Origin: a virus
Direction: 5' to 3' (one strand)
Virus record (IMG/VR): IMGVR_UViG_3300030331_001621
Coordinates: 1 to 37,929 of that record
Length of the DNA stretch: 37,929 nucleotides
In this document: one piece after another, positions 13,222 to 22,922 of the stretch
How the letters are laid out: every line of letters begins with the position of its first letter
How positions within the stretch are numbered: the stretch's first letter is position 1
Program-made: the position numbers and the translations under genes
Notes under the pieces: generated by a model
What the model was told of the DNA's origin: nothing
Seen by the model: the letters and a program-made list of their open reading frames with translations, nothing else
Database searches by the model: none

Positions 13222-14738
13222 TGGCTCAAAAAGAAGTCGTAAAAAGGTTTAAGGCAGAATTAAAAAAAGCTGAAAAGAAAATCCCAAAACTTATAGGAGT
13301 AAGTACCTCAGGAGACGTATTAGATGTAACATTTGATACAGCAGTAGTAACAAAACAATTTGCTATTGGAATAGACGCATTATTAGAACCCTTAAGAAGA
13401 GATGGAACATTAGCTTTTGGAGTACAACCTTTTGAAGAAATACCTTACATTACAAAAATAGTTAAAAAAACTATAAAACAAATACGAACAAGTAAACAAG
13501 TAGTAGGAGACAGAACAGTATATCGAGTGCCTTTATTTACAGCAAAAGGATATGCAGGTAGTCCAGGAACTTCCAGAGGTTCTTTTATAATGAGAGGTGG
13601 AGGAACCAATAGGCTAACTTTTAGATTTGTTAGTATAGGTAGCGGAAGAGGAACTGGAGCAAATGATACTCTTATACGTGGCATTGTTAAAGCTATGAGA
13701 GATAACATTTATGACCAATGGCTAAAAGGTTCAGGAGGTCCTGTATCACTATTTGGGTCTTTACCAACAAGAGGTAGTAGATCAGATGATTTAACAGAAG
13801 CTACAGAAATAGGACACGAAACAGATACTACTAGAGGAGCAATAGCTTTACAAGTTTTAAAAAAATCTAGACCAGATTTAAGTTTAGGTTATGGATTTAC
13901 CGTTTTTGATGTAGTAGACCAAATACAAAAAAATCTTGGGTTAGATGTAGACAGGAACTATAAAAGAAACAAAATAGGAGCATTTTCATTTAGGTATAAA
14001 ATTAATACTTCAATTATGGAAAATTTTACTGGGTCTGAAGATAGTGACTTTTCAAAGCTAAAAGAAAAATTTATTAAACAAGCAGTAAATGATTTATTTA
14101 TAAAAAATAAAAGTTTTATGTTTAATCTTTTAAATAGTTCAGGAAGTAAGTCTCCAAAAAAATTAGTAGTAGAAGATAGTATTATAGAACTTTTGGGCCC
14201 TTTAACTAAAAAAGGTAAACCTGATATGAGATTTAAAGCAAATAAAAAGTTTAAATCATTATCTGACTCATTTGTTGTAAAAAGAGGAAAAAAATCAAAA
14301 CCAAAAAGAGGTGTAAAAGTAGTAAAAGTACCAGGTGTTACTGTCAAAGCTACTTCAGCCAGACCAGAAAAAAATAAAAGAGAAGCTGCTCAAAATTTAT
14401 CAGTTTTAAAAGCGGTAATAAATAGAAAATTACCAGCACAAATTAGAAGAAATATGGGACAGCCAGGCGTACTAACTAATAGGTCAGGAACTTTTTCAAA
14501 TAGTCCTCAAGTAGTAAATATAAGACAAAGTAAAACAGGACTAACAGGAGATTATACTTATATGAAAACAGGGGGTGGAACACCTCCAAGAAGTGGACAG
14601 CCAGGAGTATATCAAACTTTTGAAAATAGTGGTAGGTGGAAAGGAAAATATAATCCAAAAGATTTAATATCAAAAAGTATAAGAGAAGTAGCTATACAAC
14701 ATACAACACAACGATTTGTACAGCTTAGGAGACAATAA
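13221..14738 (+). CDS. Large hypothetical neck/minor structural protein
   Basis: The 505-residue basic protein has a helical N-terminus, a Gly-rich loop (FIMRGGGTNRLTF), a long middle region with Lys-rich linkers (RGKKSKPKRGVKVVK) and a C-terminal part with GGGTPPRSGQPGVYQTFENSG. Its position between a connector and a tail-completion-like protein suggests a head-tail joining role like gp10-type proteins, but much longer. I cannot assign a family. The ATG overlaps the previous stop and the end overlaps the next gene by one base. Confidence 0.75.
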   Translation: MAQKEVVKRFKAELKKAEKKIPKLIGVSTSGDVLDVTFDTAVVTKQFAIGIDALLEPLRRDGTLAFGVQPFEEIPYITKIVKKTIKQIRTSKQVVGDRTVYRVPLFTAKGYAGSPGTSRGSFIMRGGGTNRLTFRFVSIGSGRGTGANDTLIRGIVKAMRDNIYDQWLKGSGGPVSLFGSLPTRGSRSDDLTEATEIGHETDTTRGAIALQVLKKSRPDLSLGYGFTVFDVVDQIQKNLGLDVDRNYKRNKIGAFSFRYKINTSIMENFTGSEDSDFSKLKEKFIKQAVNDLFIKNKSFMFNLLNSSGSKSPKKLVVEDSIIELLGPLTKKGKPDMRFKANKKFKSLSDSFVVKRGKKSKPKRGVKVVKVPGVTVKATSARPEKNKREAAQNLSVLKAVINRKLPAQIRRNMGQPGVLTNRSGTFSNSPQVVNIRQSKTGLTGDYTYMKTGGGTPPRSGQPGVYQTFENSGRWKGKYNPKDLISKSIREVAIQHTTQRFVQLRRQ

Positions 14739-15190
14739 TGGCATCAACATACAGAACAGCAAGAAAAAGAATAGTTGATGCTTTAGTAGAAAAATTACAA
14801 TTAATTGATGGCAATCACCCATTCAATTCAAATGTATTTAATAATGCTCATAATGGAATGGTATTCTTAGATGAAATTCAAGAGTTCCCTAAAATATGCG
14901 TGGTAGCAGGAGATGAAACTAGAGAGTATCAACCAAATGAGTTTAAATGGAGGTTTCTTAGTTTAGATATAAGAGTTTATGTCGAAAACCAAGAAGACCC
15001 TCAAGAGGTCTTAGCAACTTTGATGGAAGACATCGAACGCGTTATTGACGACAATGATGTTTTGACTTATGATGATACTGTAAGTCCAAACTTAACAACG
15101 ACTTCCTTAACATTACAGTCGTTATCCACAGATGAAGGAGTTTTGGCTCCTCTTGGAATTGGAGAACTGACAGTAGTGTGTAGGTACTAA
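14738..15190 (+). CDS. Tail completion/terminator-like protein
   Basis: The 150-residue protein has an N-terminal helix (TARKRIVDALVEKLQLIDG), a central beta sheet (FKWRFLSLDIRVYVENQED) and a helix (LATLMEDIERVIDDND). This fits the gpU/tail-terminator fold that caps the tail tube next to the neck. AGGAGA before the ATG supports its start. It lies directly upstream of the tail tube gene, as expected. The assignment is by layout and position. Confidence 0.72.
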   Translation: MASTYRTARKRIVDALVEKLQLIDGNHPFNSNVFNNAHNGMVFLDEIQEFPKICVVAGDETREYQPNEFKWRFLSLDIRVYVENQEDPQEVLATLMEDIERVIDDNDVLTYDDTVSPNLTTTSLTLQSLSTDEGVLAPLGIGELTVVCRY

Positions 15191-15253
15191 AAGAAATTAC
15201 AAACTGATAAATATCTAGATTTGTACTTTCAAAGAAAATAATAGGAGAAAGCA
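15191..15253 (+). other. Intergenic leader before the major tail protein gene
   Basis: This 63-base gap is one of the longest non-coding stretches in the packed structural region. It contains AGGAGA at 15242-15247, a strong site for the ATG at 15254. I see no credible -35/-10 pair and no hairpin with a T-run. Confidence 0.5.
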
Positions 15254-16891
15254 ATGGCTTTAAATCTCTCGAGAAATACCAAAGTATTTGTAAGCTCTGT
15301 AAATGGAGTTGGTGCTACTGGCGGTGTAAAAACTTGTCATGTTAGTACTGCAGGATCAGGATATGCTGTTGGCGACATCGTAACATTAGGAACAACTAGT
15401 GGTAGTGGCGTAGACTTTAAGTGTATCGTAGCATCTATTACTGGTGGCGGTTCAACTGGCCCAGTAGCTACTATTAATATTCCTAACAACTTTAGAGGTA
15501 GTGGCTTCGTAGCAAACGAAACTGCAACTGAAACAGCCGTAGAAAACTTTGCAGGAACTAATAATAGTTCAGCCACAGGTTTAGTTGTAACTGTTGATAC
15601 AGTCGCAGCAACAACAACAGCAGATGGCGCAAGAACTGGTTTAGGTAGATTCAAAGGTAATGAGGTTGATGCAAACACCTTTAGAATTGGTGTATTAGAT
15701 GGATATAGTTTTTCACAAGGTTCCGATGCAACTGATGTAACAATATCAGAAGCGGGTTCTACACCAAATAGAGGACAAAAAAGATTCAACGACGCTTTAC
15801 CACCAGCAGAATGGTCTTTTGCTACTTATGTACGACCATTTAAGCATGGAGCAAACAGTTTTAGAGCAGAAGGAACTTTTGACTGCTGCGAGAATATACT
15901 ATGGGCTGCAATAGCAGGAACAGGGTTACCTAATGCATCAGACACTTCAGGTGCTGCTGTACATGTAACAACTGGTTCTCAATTTGGTTCATTATGTAAA
16001 TTTGACCAATCAGATGTTCACGAACTTATGAAACTTAGTTTGTATTTCGCACTAGAAAATACAACATACAGGTTAAACGAAGCACAAGTTAACCAAGCTG
16101 AAATTGATTTTTCAATCGATGGAATAGCACAAATTACTTGGTCTGGAAACGCGACAACAATTGACCAAGTAGAAGAAGCAATAGAAGACCCTTCAAAATT
16201 TATTGTACAAGGTACTTCAGCAGGAACACCAACAAGTGGTACTACAGATACTTTCACAGAAACGTATAATTTTGCAGATACTACTGGCCCAAGTGATGCT
16301 GATTATTTAAGAAATAAACTTTCAAGTTTATACTTAGATGCAGACGCACAAGGTGGTGGTGCTTCTTCAAATGGTTTAGACAATAGAACCTATGATATTA
16401 ATATTACAGGTGGGTCTATAACTATAGCAAACAACGTTACATATGTAACACCAGAAACTATTGGTATAGTAGATAAGCCGATTGGCTCATTTACAGGTGC
16501 TAGGGTAATTAGTGGTTCTTTAACTATGTACCTTGACACAAAATCCAATGGTTCAAACCAACTTTTAACTGACTTAGCTAACGCGACAGATATAGTAACA
16601 AACTCATTTGACTTAAGGTTATTTATGGGTGTTTCTGGAACTGTGGATACAGATGGAGAAGGTATGGAGGCAGATGACTTTACAGCACCAGGTGTTGAAT
16701 TTAATATGCCAAGATGTCACTTACAAGTACCAACAATTGAAGTTGCAGATATTATTTCAACTTCTGTCGAGTTCGCAGCTCATGGTTCAGACCTCTTAAC
16801 AGGTGATGAAATGGAAGTTAAATACTTAGGTGCAACAACTCACACTCAAAGCGGCTACGCTGCTTCAGGTGCTAGAGCACTAGACGCCTAG
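15254..16891 (+). CDS. Major tail tube protein with inserted domain
   Basis: The 545-residue protein is placed and built like a siphovirus tube protein. It contains AEWSFATYVRPFKHG, a long beta-rich centre with FSIDGIAQITWSG, and a late GSLTMYLDTKSNG and VEFNMPRCHLQVP region. Near the N-terminus (about residues 18-105) it carries a Gly/Thr/Ser-rich segment with TAGSGYAVGDIVTLG, a repeat type common in phage surface proteins and probably an insertion that decorates the tube. It is longer than typical tube proteins of 150-300 residues. A strong Shine-Dalgarno and its place upstream of the chaperones and tape measure support the call. Confidence 0.85.
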   Translation: MALNLSRNTKVFVSSVNGVGATGGVKTCHVSTAGSGYAVGDIVTLGTTSGSGVDFKCIVASITGGGSTGPVATINIPNNFRGSGFVANETATETAVENFAGTNNSSATGLVVTVDTVAATTTADGARTGLGRFKGNEVDANTFRIGVLDGYSFSQGSDATDVTISEAGSTPNRGQKRFNDALPPAEWSFATYVRPFKHGANSFRAEGTFDCCENILWAAIAGTGLPNASDTSGAAVHVTTGSQFGSLCKFDQSDVHELMKLSLYFALENTTYRLNEAQVNQAEIDFSIDGIAQITWSGNATTIDQVEEAIEDPSKFIVQGTSAGTPTSGTTDTFTETYNFADTTGPSDADYLRNKLSSLYLDADAQGGGASSNGLDNRTYDINITGGSITIANNVTYVTPETIGIVDKPIGSFTGARVISGSLTMYLDTKSNGSNQLLTDLANATDIVTNSFDLRLFMGVSGTVDTDGEGMEADDFTAPGVEFNMPRCHLQVPTIEVADIISTSVEFAAHGSDLLTGDEMEVKYLGATTHTQSGYAASGARALDA

Positions 16892-16895
16892 TAAA

Positions 16896-17816
16896 ATGTC
16901 ATATAGTTTTCTTCGTGAGAGTAAACTATACATCGAGTTTGGTGGTAGTAAGTATAGAATACATACTACTACTGCCATCTCATTTTCTCAAACATTTGCG
17001 GAAGATTCGTATTCAGTAAAGACTTTGCACGATCAATCAAAAATGTTCGAGGACTCAACTATAACAAAAGCCAACCCGGCTCAGTTTAGTTTTACAGTTC
17101 CTTTAACAATAGAGAAAGATGAGTCTATTGTCATGGATTTAATAGCTGATTTAGTAAGTACTAGTGATTCTGATATAGAAACACAACAACTAAAATCTTT
17201 TAATATGTTTATCCAGACAGGAAGCAGTACATTTAAAGTAGAAAACTGCGTCATAATAGCTGCTAATTTTGCTTTTAATCCAAGAGAGCAATTTACAGTA
17301 GCAGTAGAAGGACAAGGAACAAAATTAAGTAGAGTAGGAAATGAGAGCTTTAATCTCGGAACGATTCAAACTGAATCTTCCACAAGAACACCCTTACTAA
17401 TTTATCCAGAAGTAACAATAGATAGTTTAGATATGTCTAGTATTTTGAGCGTTACAGTACAAATACAAAATGAGATATCATGGACTCCTTTTGAAACTTT
17501 ACAGGATAGTTTATCAGTAACAAACTCTAGTAATGCTATGTTTCCAAGTGCATATACGATAGAAAAAAGAATCGTTTCGGGAGCGATTAATCAATATCAA
17601 ACAGATAATAATATAACACAATTTGATGACTTTAGCACTAATAGTAATATAAATATCTTTGCGAAAAAAACAGATGGAACTACATTTTGGCAATTACAAT
17701 TAAATCCAGGAATGTATACAGCGAGAATGCAACCAGCACAGGTTTATACTCAATCTTATGATTTTCGTTCAAAAGATAATACAGCATTAGGAACTAGAAT
17801 CACAACATATTCATAG
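16896..17816 (+). CDS. Second tail-tube-like / minor tail protein
   Basis: The 306-residue beta-rich protein starts SYSFLRESKLYIEFGG and contains ISFSQTFAEDSYSVKTLHDQ, two immunoglobulin- or tube-like halves and an ending with LNPGMYTARMQPAQVYTQSYDF. Companion proteins of this kind follow the tube gene in many marine siphophages. It may form part of the tube or a distal ring. The function is inferred from context. Confidence 0.75.
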   Translation: MSYSFLRESKLYIEFGGSKYRIHTTTAISFSQTFAEDSYSVKTLHDQSKMFEDSTITKANPAQFSFTVPLTIEKDESIVMDLIADLVSTSDSDIETQQLKSFNMFIQTGSSTFKVENCVIIAANFAFNPREQFTVAVEGQGTKLSRVGNESFNLGTIQTESSTRTPLLIYPEVTIDSLDMSSILSVTVQIQNEISWTPFETLQDSLSVTNSSNAMFPSAYTIEKRIVSGAINQYQTDNNITQFDDFSTNSNINIFAKKTDGTTFWQLQLNPGMYTARMQPAQVYTQSYDFRSKDNTALGTRITTYS

Positions 17817-17824
17817 GAGAATAC

Positions 17825-18274
17825 ATGGAACTAAAAAGCTTATTAGTGGATAGCAAAACCACTTGGGTTGAGTTTCCAGGACTTGACGGATTTGAAGTCG
17901 AGTTAGCAAACTTATCCCGAAAAGAACTTGTAGCATTAAGAAAAAGATGTGTACAAAATAAATTTAACAGAAAAACAAGAGCATTTGAGGAAACCTTAGA
18001 TGAAACTAAATTTGTAAAAGAATTTACAGAATCAACAGTAAAAGGTTGGAGAGGGCTCAAATTATCATATCTAGAAGATTTACTACTTGTAGATTTAAAA
18101 GGACAAGACCCACAAAAAGAATTAGATTATACTTCAGAAAATGCAGAACAGTTGGTTGAAAACTCAACTGAATTTGATAATTGGCTCAATGAGGTAGTCT
18201 TTGACTTAGATAATTTTCGTACAAAAGAAGAAGGATCTAATATTCAACCGTCTGGAAGTGTATCTGAAAAATGA
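17825..18274 (+). CDS. Tail assembly chaperone (G-like)
   Basis: The 149-residue acidic, helical protein starts LKSLLVDSKTTWVEFPGLDGF and contains LANLSRKELVALRKRC, a pattern usual in tail assembly chaperones. AGGAGA precedes its ATG. It lies two genes upstream of nothing else but the tape measure, the G position of lambda-like tails. The frame ends GAA AAA TGA, where the A-run could allow ribosomes to slip into the following frame. Confidence 0.85.
   Translation: MELKSLLVDSKTTWVEFPGLDGFEVELANLSRKELVALRKRCVQNKFNRKTRAFEETLDETKFVKEFTESTVKGWRGLKLSYLEDLLLVDLKGQDPQKELDYTSENAEQLVENSTEFDNWLNEVVFDLDNFRTKEEGSNIQPSGSVSEK
18266..18274 (+). other. Possible programmed frameshift site (G to GT)
   Basis: The chaperone frame ends GAA AAA TGA, with five A residues at 18267-18271. 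A -2 slip of the Lys tRNA, from AAA at 18269 to AAA at 18267, would re-pair perfectly. It would continue with AAT GAT in the next frame, giving about 262 residues. A +1 slip at the stop gives the same frame but poorer pairing. The second frame is open from 18210, so the slip could also occur earlier. Confidence 0.42.
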
Positions 18275-18284
18275 TGCAATAGGC

Positions 18285-18611
18285 ATGACAAAAGACCAAT
18301 ACTTGCGTATGGTTGAGCAAACAGGAGAAGAGATAGATTGGGAAAGATGTCCTCCTGAAATAAGTGACTTTCCCGAGAGTGTTTATACAGCAATAAGTAT
18401 ATATTCTGCACTTACGGATAGAGTTTATGCAGATGTAGGATATACAGGAAAAGATTTTACAAATTTAAATTTTCTGTATGAATACCATGAAATTAAAGAA
18501 AAATCTGAAAAAGATTGGATTTTTGAAATAATACTATTTCTAGATAGAAGAGAAATAAAAGAAAGTCAGCGACAAATAAAAGCTGCACACGATAAGATAA
18601 AGAAAAAATAA
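18285..18611 (+). CDS. Tail assembly chaperone second frame (T-like)
   Basis: This frame is open from 18210 and ends at 18611. Counted from the ATG at 18285 it has 108 residues, and from the GTG at 18258 it has 117. Neither start has a usable Shine-Dalgarno, which favours expression as the T part of a GT fusion by frameshifting. It contains MTKDQYLRMVEQTGEEIDW and ERCPPEISDFPESVY, followed by a helical region, typical of the second chaperone segment. It lies immediately before the tape measure, as gpGT does. Independent translation coupled to the upstream stop remains possible. Confidence 0.75.
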   Translation: MTKDQYLRMVEQTGEEIDWERCPPEISDFPESVYTAISIYSALTDRVYADVGYTGKDFTNLNFLYEYHEIKEKSEKDWIFEIILFLDRREIKESQRQIKAAHDKIKKK

Positions 18612-21600
18612 ATGAGTGACGGTAGAGTATTAATTGAGTTAAAGGTAGTCCAGAAAGGGGATAAACTTTCTGTGGTTGCAGAAAACACAAAAAAAGTAAA
18701 TAAACAAATTGATGAAAATACTAAAAAGAATAAAAAGAATAAAAGGTCACAAGAAGATGTAATAAAAGGACAAAAAGGTGTAGCGCAAACAGGTCTTTCA
18801 TCTGCTAAAGGTTTTTCAAAAATGAACCAAATGCTTGGCTCTGGCGGGTCAAGTGGTTTGGTGGCAGCTTACGCAACGTTAGCTGCTAACGTCTTCGCAG
18901 CTACAGCAGCTTTCAATGCTTTTAGACAAGCGGCTGCTTTCGAACAACTAACAGAAGGTTTTACATTTATGGCTAATCAATCCGGTATAACCATGGGTAT
19001 AGTTGTTGATAGATTAAAAGAAGTAACTGGTGGAGCACTATCTACCCAAGAAGCTTTACAAGGAGCTTCATTAGCCGTATCGGCAGGATTTAATGTAGAC
19101 CAATTAGAAGAACTAGCAAAAGTAGCTAGAGGTGCTTCTTTGGCTTTAGGTAGAAATTTAAATGATGCATTTGACAGGTTAACAAGAGGTGCTATTAAGT
19201 TAGAACCTGAAATTTTAGATGAATTAGGTATCATGGTAAGACTTGATGATGCTACTGAAAAATTCGCAGCAACTCTAGGCAAAACTAGAAATGAGTTGAC
19301 ACAGTTTGAAAGACAAACAGCTTTCTTAAATGCTATTAATGAACAAGGAATTAAAAAATATGGAGAGCTAGCAGATGCTGTTGATGTAAACCCATATGAT
19401 CAACTAGCAGCTGCATTTGGTGATTTAACAAAAGAATTTTTAATTTTAATAAATCAAGGATTGATTCCTATTATAGGATTCTTTTCAGAAAGTAGAGCTG
19501 GTCTTATAGGTATTACTGCACTATTTGGAAGTACAATTATAACAACAATGATTCCTGCTTTAGGACAAGTAGTTCAAAAGTCTAAAGACACAGCAAAAGC
19601 ACAATTAATGCTTGCAAGACAAACAAAAGCTACTACAAATACACAAGTTCTTAACGCCCAAAAGATAATATTTACTGAAGGCAAACAAACAAAAACTATA
19701 AAAGACATGGCAGCAGCCATTAACGCTAAATCAGGAATTAGAGCCCAAGCAGTAAAAACAGAAAGAAACTTAGTAGCACAATTAGCTAGAGCAGAAAAAG
19801 CTGCTGCTAAAATCGCAATGACAGGCGATGCTGAAAAAATAACAGCAAAAAAAGCAAGAATAGCTCAAATTAAAAGAGAGATAGCCGCAGTAAGAGTATT
19901 AGGAGCAGCAGAAGCAACACAGTTAACACAAGGACTAGCATTAGATAGAGCAAGACTCACAACAAAGCTAGCCCAAATAACTGCAAAAAATGTAGAAATA
20001 ATTGCAAATGTAGGGGCACTTAAAGGATTCAAAGTAGCGCTAAAGTCTATAGCACTTCAAGCAAAATTATTATTTGGAACAGGATTTGCAGCTAGGAAAG
20101 CGGCTGCTTCAATGAATTTATTTACTAGAGCTACACTATTAGCTTCACATGCTGTAAAAGTTTTAGGAACGGCACTATTAACAGCTTTACCACAACTAGC
20201 AATATTAACAGTTGCAATAGCACTTGCTGTTTTCTTATATAAAAAGTTTACAAAAGAAACAGAATTAAATTCAACAGGACTAGATATGTTGGGACAAACA
20301 ACAGAAACAGTAGCTGAAAAATTTGACCAATTAAATAAATCTATAGCAGCAGCAAGTAGTGGAGAAATAAGAATAAGACAGTTTAAACAAACTGCTGGTA
20401 TATTTAAAGAGATAGCAGGTGGTATAAATACAGTACTCCGAGAAATAGAAGAGGGAGATAAAAAACTCGATGCTTTGGGACCAGCTCTACTGATAGGAGA
20501 TCGTTTAAAACCAGGACAAACTTTTGATTCTTTAACTAATGCAGAAAGGGATAAATTAGCAAAAGAAATATCAGCAGATGATAAAAAAAGAAGAGACATT
20601 GAGGATAGAAACAATAGACTAAGAGTTGAAGGTTTAGAAGCATCAAAAGACGCAATTAAAGCAATACTTGCAGATGAAAGTACAGCAAGTGAACTTGCAA
20701 CTATAAAACTTTTAAAATTCTTTAAAGTAGGAAGTGAAGAAGAGTTACTTGAGAGATTAAAACGAATCACAGGTCCTGGTGGTTTACAGTTTGTTCAAAA
20801 AATAATGTCTCAAGTTGAAGAGGAAACTTCAAAAACATCAACTTCAATAACAAATTTAAGTATAGGAATAAATGAAGCTGAAGGAGTTTTTTCAAAATTT
20901 TTCCAAACAGCCGTAAAGAAAACGCCATTTGATGACTTAGTAAAATCATTCAGTTCTTTGAAAAAAGAAATGGACGTAATTGCAGCAGACCCAGATGCTG
21001 GGTTAGAAACTCTAAAAACATTATTTAAGGAATCTGGAGTTCAAATGGAAAATTTTGGAATAACAACAGAAAATGCTGCTACAAGAATACCTGAACTACT
21101 AAAAGAATTCCGAAAACTACAAGTCGCTTCTAGAACTTTACAAGATAATATTAAACAACTAAATGCAGAAGCTGCTTCATTAGGAGGATTTAAAGGTGTG
21201 TCTGGTGAAGCTATGGAAGCTTTTTTAAATAAACAACAAGAGGTCATAAATAAACAATTAGAATTTAATAAATTACAAAGAGACTCTGCTAATGAAATAA
21301 AAGACCCAACTATAAGACAAAACTTTTTAGATAAACTAAATGCAGAAAATGCTGCTTTGAACGCTCAAAAGAAAACAACAGACGAGATTGCTAAAGAAAG
21401 TTTAGTAGCTCAACTAAAAGTTACTGAAAAAATAACAAGAGCAAATAACAAAACAGCTTTAGCTCTTGAAAACCAACTAAAATTAAATCAACAAATAACG
21501 AATCTAAGAGCAGGATTAGGAAGTGATTTAAATCCACGACAAGAATTTGAATTTAAAGTATCAGCAGCTGAAGCAGAGCTTAAAGCTGCAAAAGCTACAA

Positions 21601-22922
21601 GAGATGTTAAAAATAACTTAATTAACGCTGAAAGAGATTTAATGATAGCAAGAGCAAAAGCAGATTTTCTAAGTAATTTAATATCCGCAAACACAGCTAA
21701 TAACATCATAGAAGCAGTAAAAGCCTCTGCATCAGCACAAACAGATGCAAATGACCAAGACATAGAATCAAAGAAAACAGCCCTTGAATTATTAAAATTA
21801 CAAGGTATAGAAAGCAAAAATATGAACGTAGCTGCAGTAGCTATGAGAGAAAACTTAGGTGCAGGTTTCTCTGACTTTGGAGCAAAACTAGGCATAATAA
21901 ATACTCAAATGCAACCCTTCTTACAAAATTTAAGAGAATTAGGACCTGAAGGTGAAGCAATAGCTGGAGCACAACAAGCTTTTCTAAACTTAGCTAGTGC
22001 TGTATCATTATTTAGTGAAAGCGTCAAAGAACTTACTACACAATTTGAAAAAACTTTTGATAAAACCGAAGAGGGAGAGTTTATTGACAGATTAGGATTA
22101 AGTCCAGAAAAATTTGCCAAAACAATTGCAGCTATGGAAATTATGAGTGGTGTTCTTGGTTCAATGATGGCAAATCTAAAAGCACAAACAGCACAACAAG
22201 TAGCAGCCATAGATAAACAAATAGAAGCAGAAAAAAGAGCAGATGGAAGCTCAGCAGCTTCATTAGCTAGAATTGCTGCTATGGATAAAAAGAAAGAAGC
22301 TATAGAAAGAAAAGCATTTGAAAGAAATAAAAAGTTACAAATAGCACAAACAGTTATAAACACAGCAACAGCAGCTATGATGGCTTATGGTCAATTTGGT
22401 TTCCCAGTTGGAGCAATTCTTGCAGGTATGATACTAGCTGTAGGTAAAAAACAAATAGATATAATTAAAAATACTCAATTCCAAGGAGGAGAATCAGACC
22501 CAGGTTCTGTATCAAACATAAGTGTAGGAAAAAGAGATAATAGAGTAGATGTAAGTAGAGGAGCCACAGGAGGAGAAACAGCTTTCTTAAGAGGACAGTC
22601 TGGTGTAGGAACAAATGCAAATGACTTTATACCTGGAGGAGCTGCAGGCATGAGAAGAAGTTATGCAGTAGGTGGACAGATACTTGTAGGAGAAAGAGGG
22701 CCAGAAGTTATAACTCCTACACAATCAGGTTTTAATGTGGTACCAAATGATGATTTAAATAGAGGAACATCAAATGTAAACTTCACTATTAATGCAGTAG
22801 ATGCGGCAGGTGTAGAAGAAGTTCTTATGGCACAAAGAGGAAATATAATCGGAATGATTAGAGAAGCAGCAAATGAACATGGAGAAGAATTTATGGAAAC
22901 TGTTAATACAGGAGCATACTAA
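18612..22922 (+). CDS. Tape measure protein
   Basis: The 1436-residue protein is rich in Ala, Lys and Glu and mostly long helices and coiled coils. Hydrophobic segments lie near residues 75-105, 285-320 and 510-545 (LPQLAILTVAIALAVFLYKKF region). The C-terminal part has AMMAYGQFGFPVGAILAGM, and a late VGGQILVGERGPEVITPTQ motif seen in many tape measures. It sets tail length during assembly and leaves the tail with the DNA at infection. At the usual 0.15-0.17 nm per residue the tail would be roughly 215-240 nm. It starts one base after the chaperone stop and overlaps the next gene by one base. Confidence 0.95.
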   Translation: MSDGRVLIELKVVQKGDKLSVVAENTKKVNKQIDENTKKNKKNKRSQEDVIKGQKGVAQTGLSSAKGFSKMNQMLGSGGSSGLVAAYATLAANVFAATAAFNAFRQAAAFEQLTEGFTFMANQSGITMGIVVDRLKEVTGGALSTQEALQGASLAVSAGFNVDQLEELAKVARGASLALGRNLNDAFDRLTRGAIKLEPEILDELGIMVRLDDATEKFAATLGKTRNELTQFERQTAFLNAINEQGIKKYGELADAVDVNPYDQLAAAFGDLTKEFLILINQGLIPIIGFFSESRAGLIGITALFGSTIITTMIPALGQVVQKSKDTAKAQLMLARQTKATTNTQVLNAQKIIFTEGKQTKTIKDMAAAINAKSGIRAQAVKTERNLVAQLARAEKAAAKIAMTGDAEKITAKKARIAQIKREIAAVRVLGAAEATQLTQGLALDRARLTTKLAQITAKNVEIIANVGALKGFKVALKSIALQAKLLFGTGFAARKAAASMNLFTRATLLASHAVKVLGTALLTALPQLAILTVAIALAVFLYKKFTKETELNSTGLDMLGQTTETVAEKFDQLNKSIAAASSGEIRIRQFKQTAGIFKEIAGGINTVLREIEEGDKKLDALGPALLIGDRLKPGQTFDSLTNAERDKLAKEISADDKKRRDIEDRNNRLRVEGLEASKDAIKAILADESTASELATIKLLKFFKVGSEEELLERLKRITGPGGLQFVQKIMSQVEEETSKTSTSITNLSIGINEAEGVFSKFFQTAVKKTPFDDLVKSFSSLKKEMDVIAADPDAGLETLKTLFKESGVQMENFGITTENAATRIPELLKEFRKLQVASRTLQDNIKQLNAEAASLGGFKGVSGEAMEAFLNKQQEVINKQLEFNKLQRDSANEIKDPTIRQNFLDKLNAENAALNAQKKTTDEIAKESLVAQLKVTEKITRANNKTALALENQLKLNQQITNLRAGLGSDLNPRQEFEFKVSAAEAELKAAKATRDVKNNLINAERDLMIARAKADFLSNLISANTANNIIEAVKASASAQTDANDQDIESKKTALELLKLQGIESKNMNVAAVAMRENLGAGFSDFGAKLGIINTQMQPFLQNLRELGPEGEAIAGAQQAFLNLASAVSLFSESVKELTTQFEKTFDKTEEGEFIDRLGLSPEKFAKTIAAMEIMSGVLGSMMANLKAQTAQQVAAIDKQIEAEKRADGSSAASLARIAAMDKKKEAIERKAFERNKKLQIAQTVINTATAAMMAYGQFGFPVGAILAGMILAVGKKQIDIIKNTQFQGGESDPGSVSNISVGKRDNRVDVSRGATGGETAFLRGQSGVGTNANDFIPGGAAGMRRSYAVGGQILVGERGPEVITPTQSGFNVVPNDDLNRGTSNVNFTINAVDAAGVEEVLMAQRGNIIGMIREAANEHGEEFMETVNTGAY

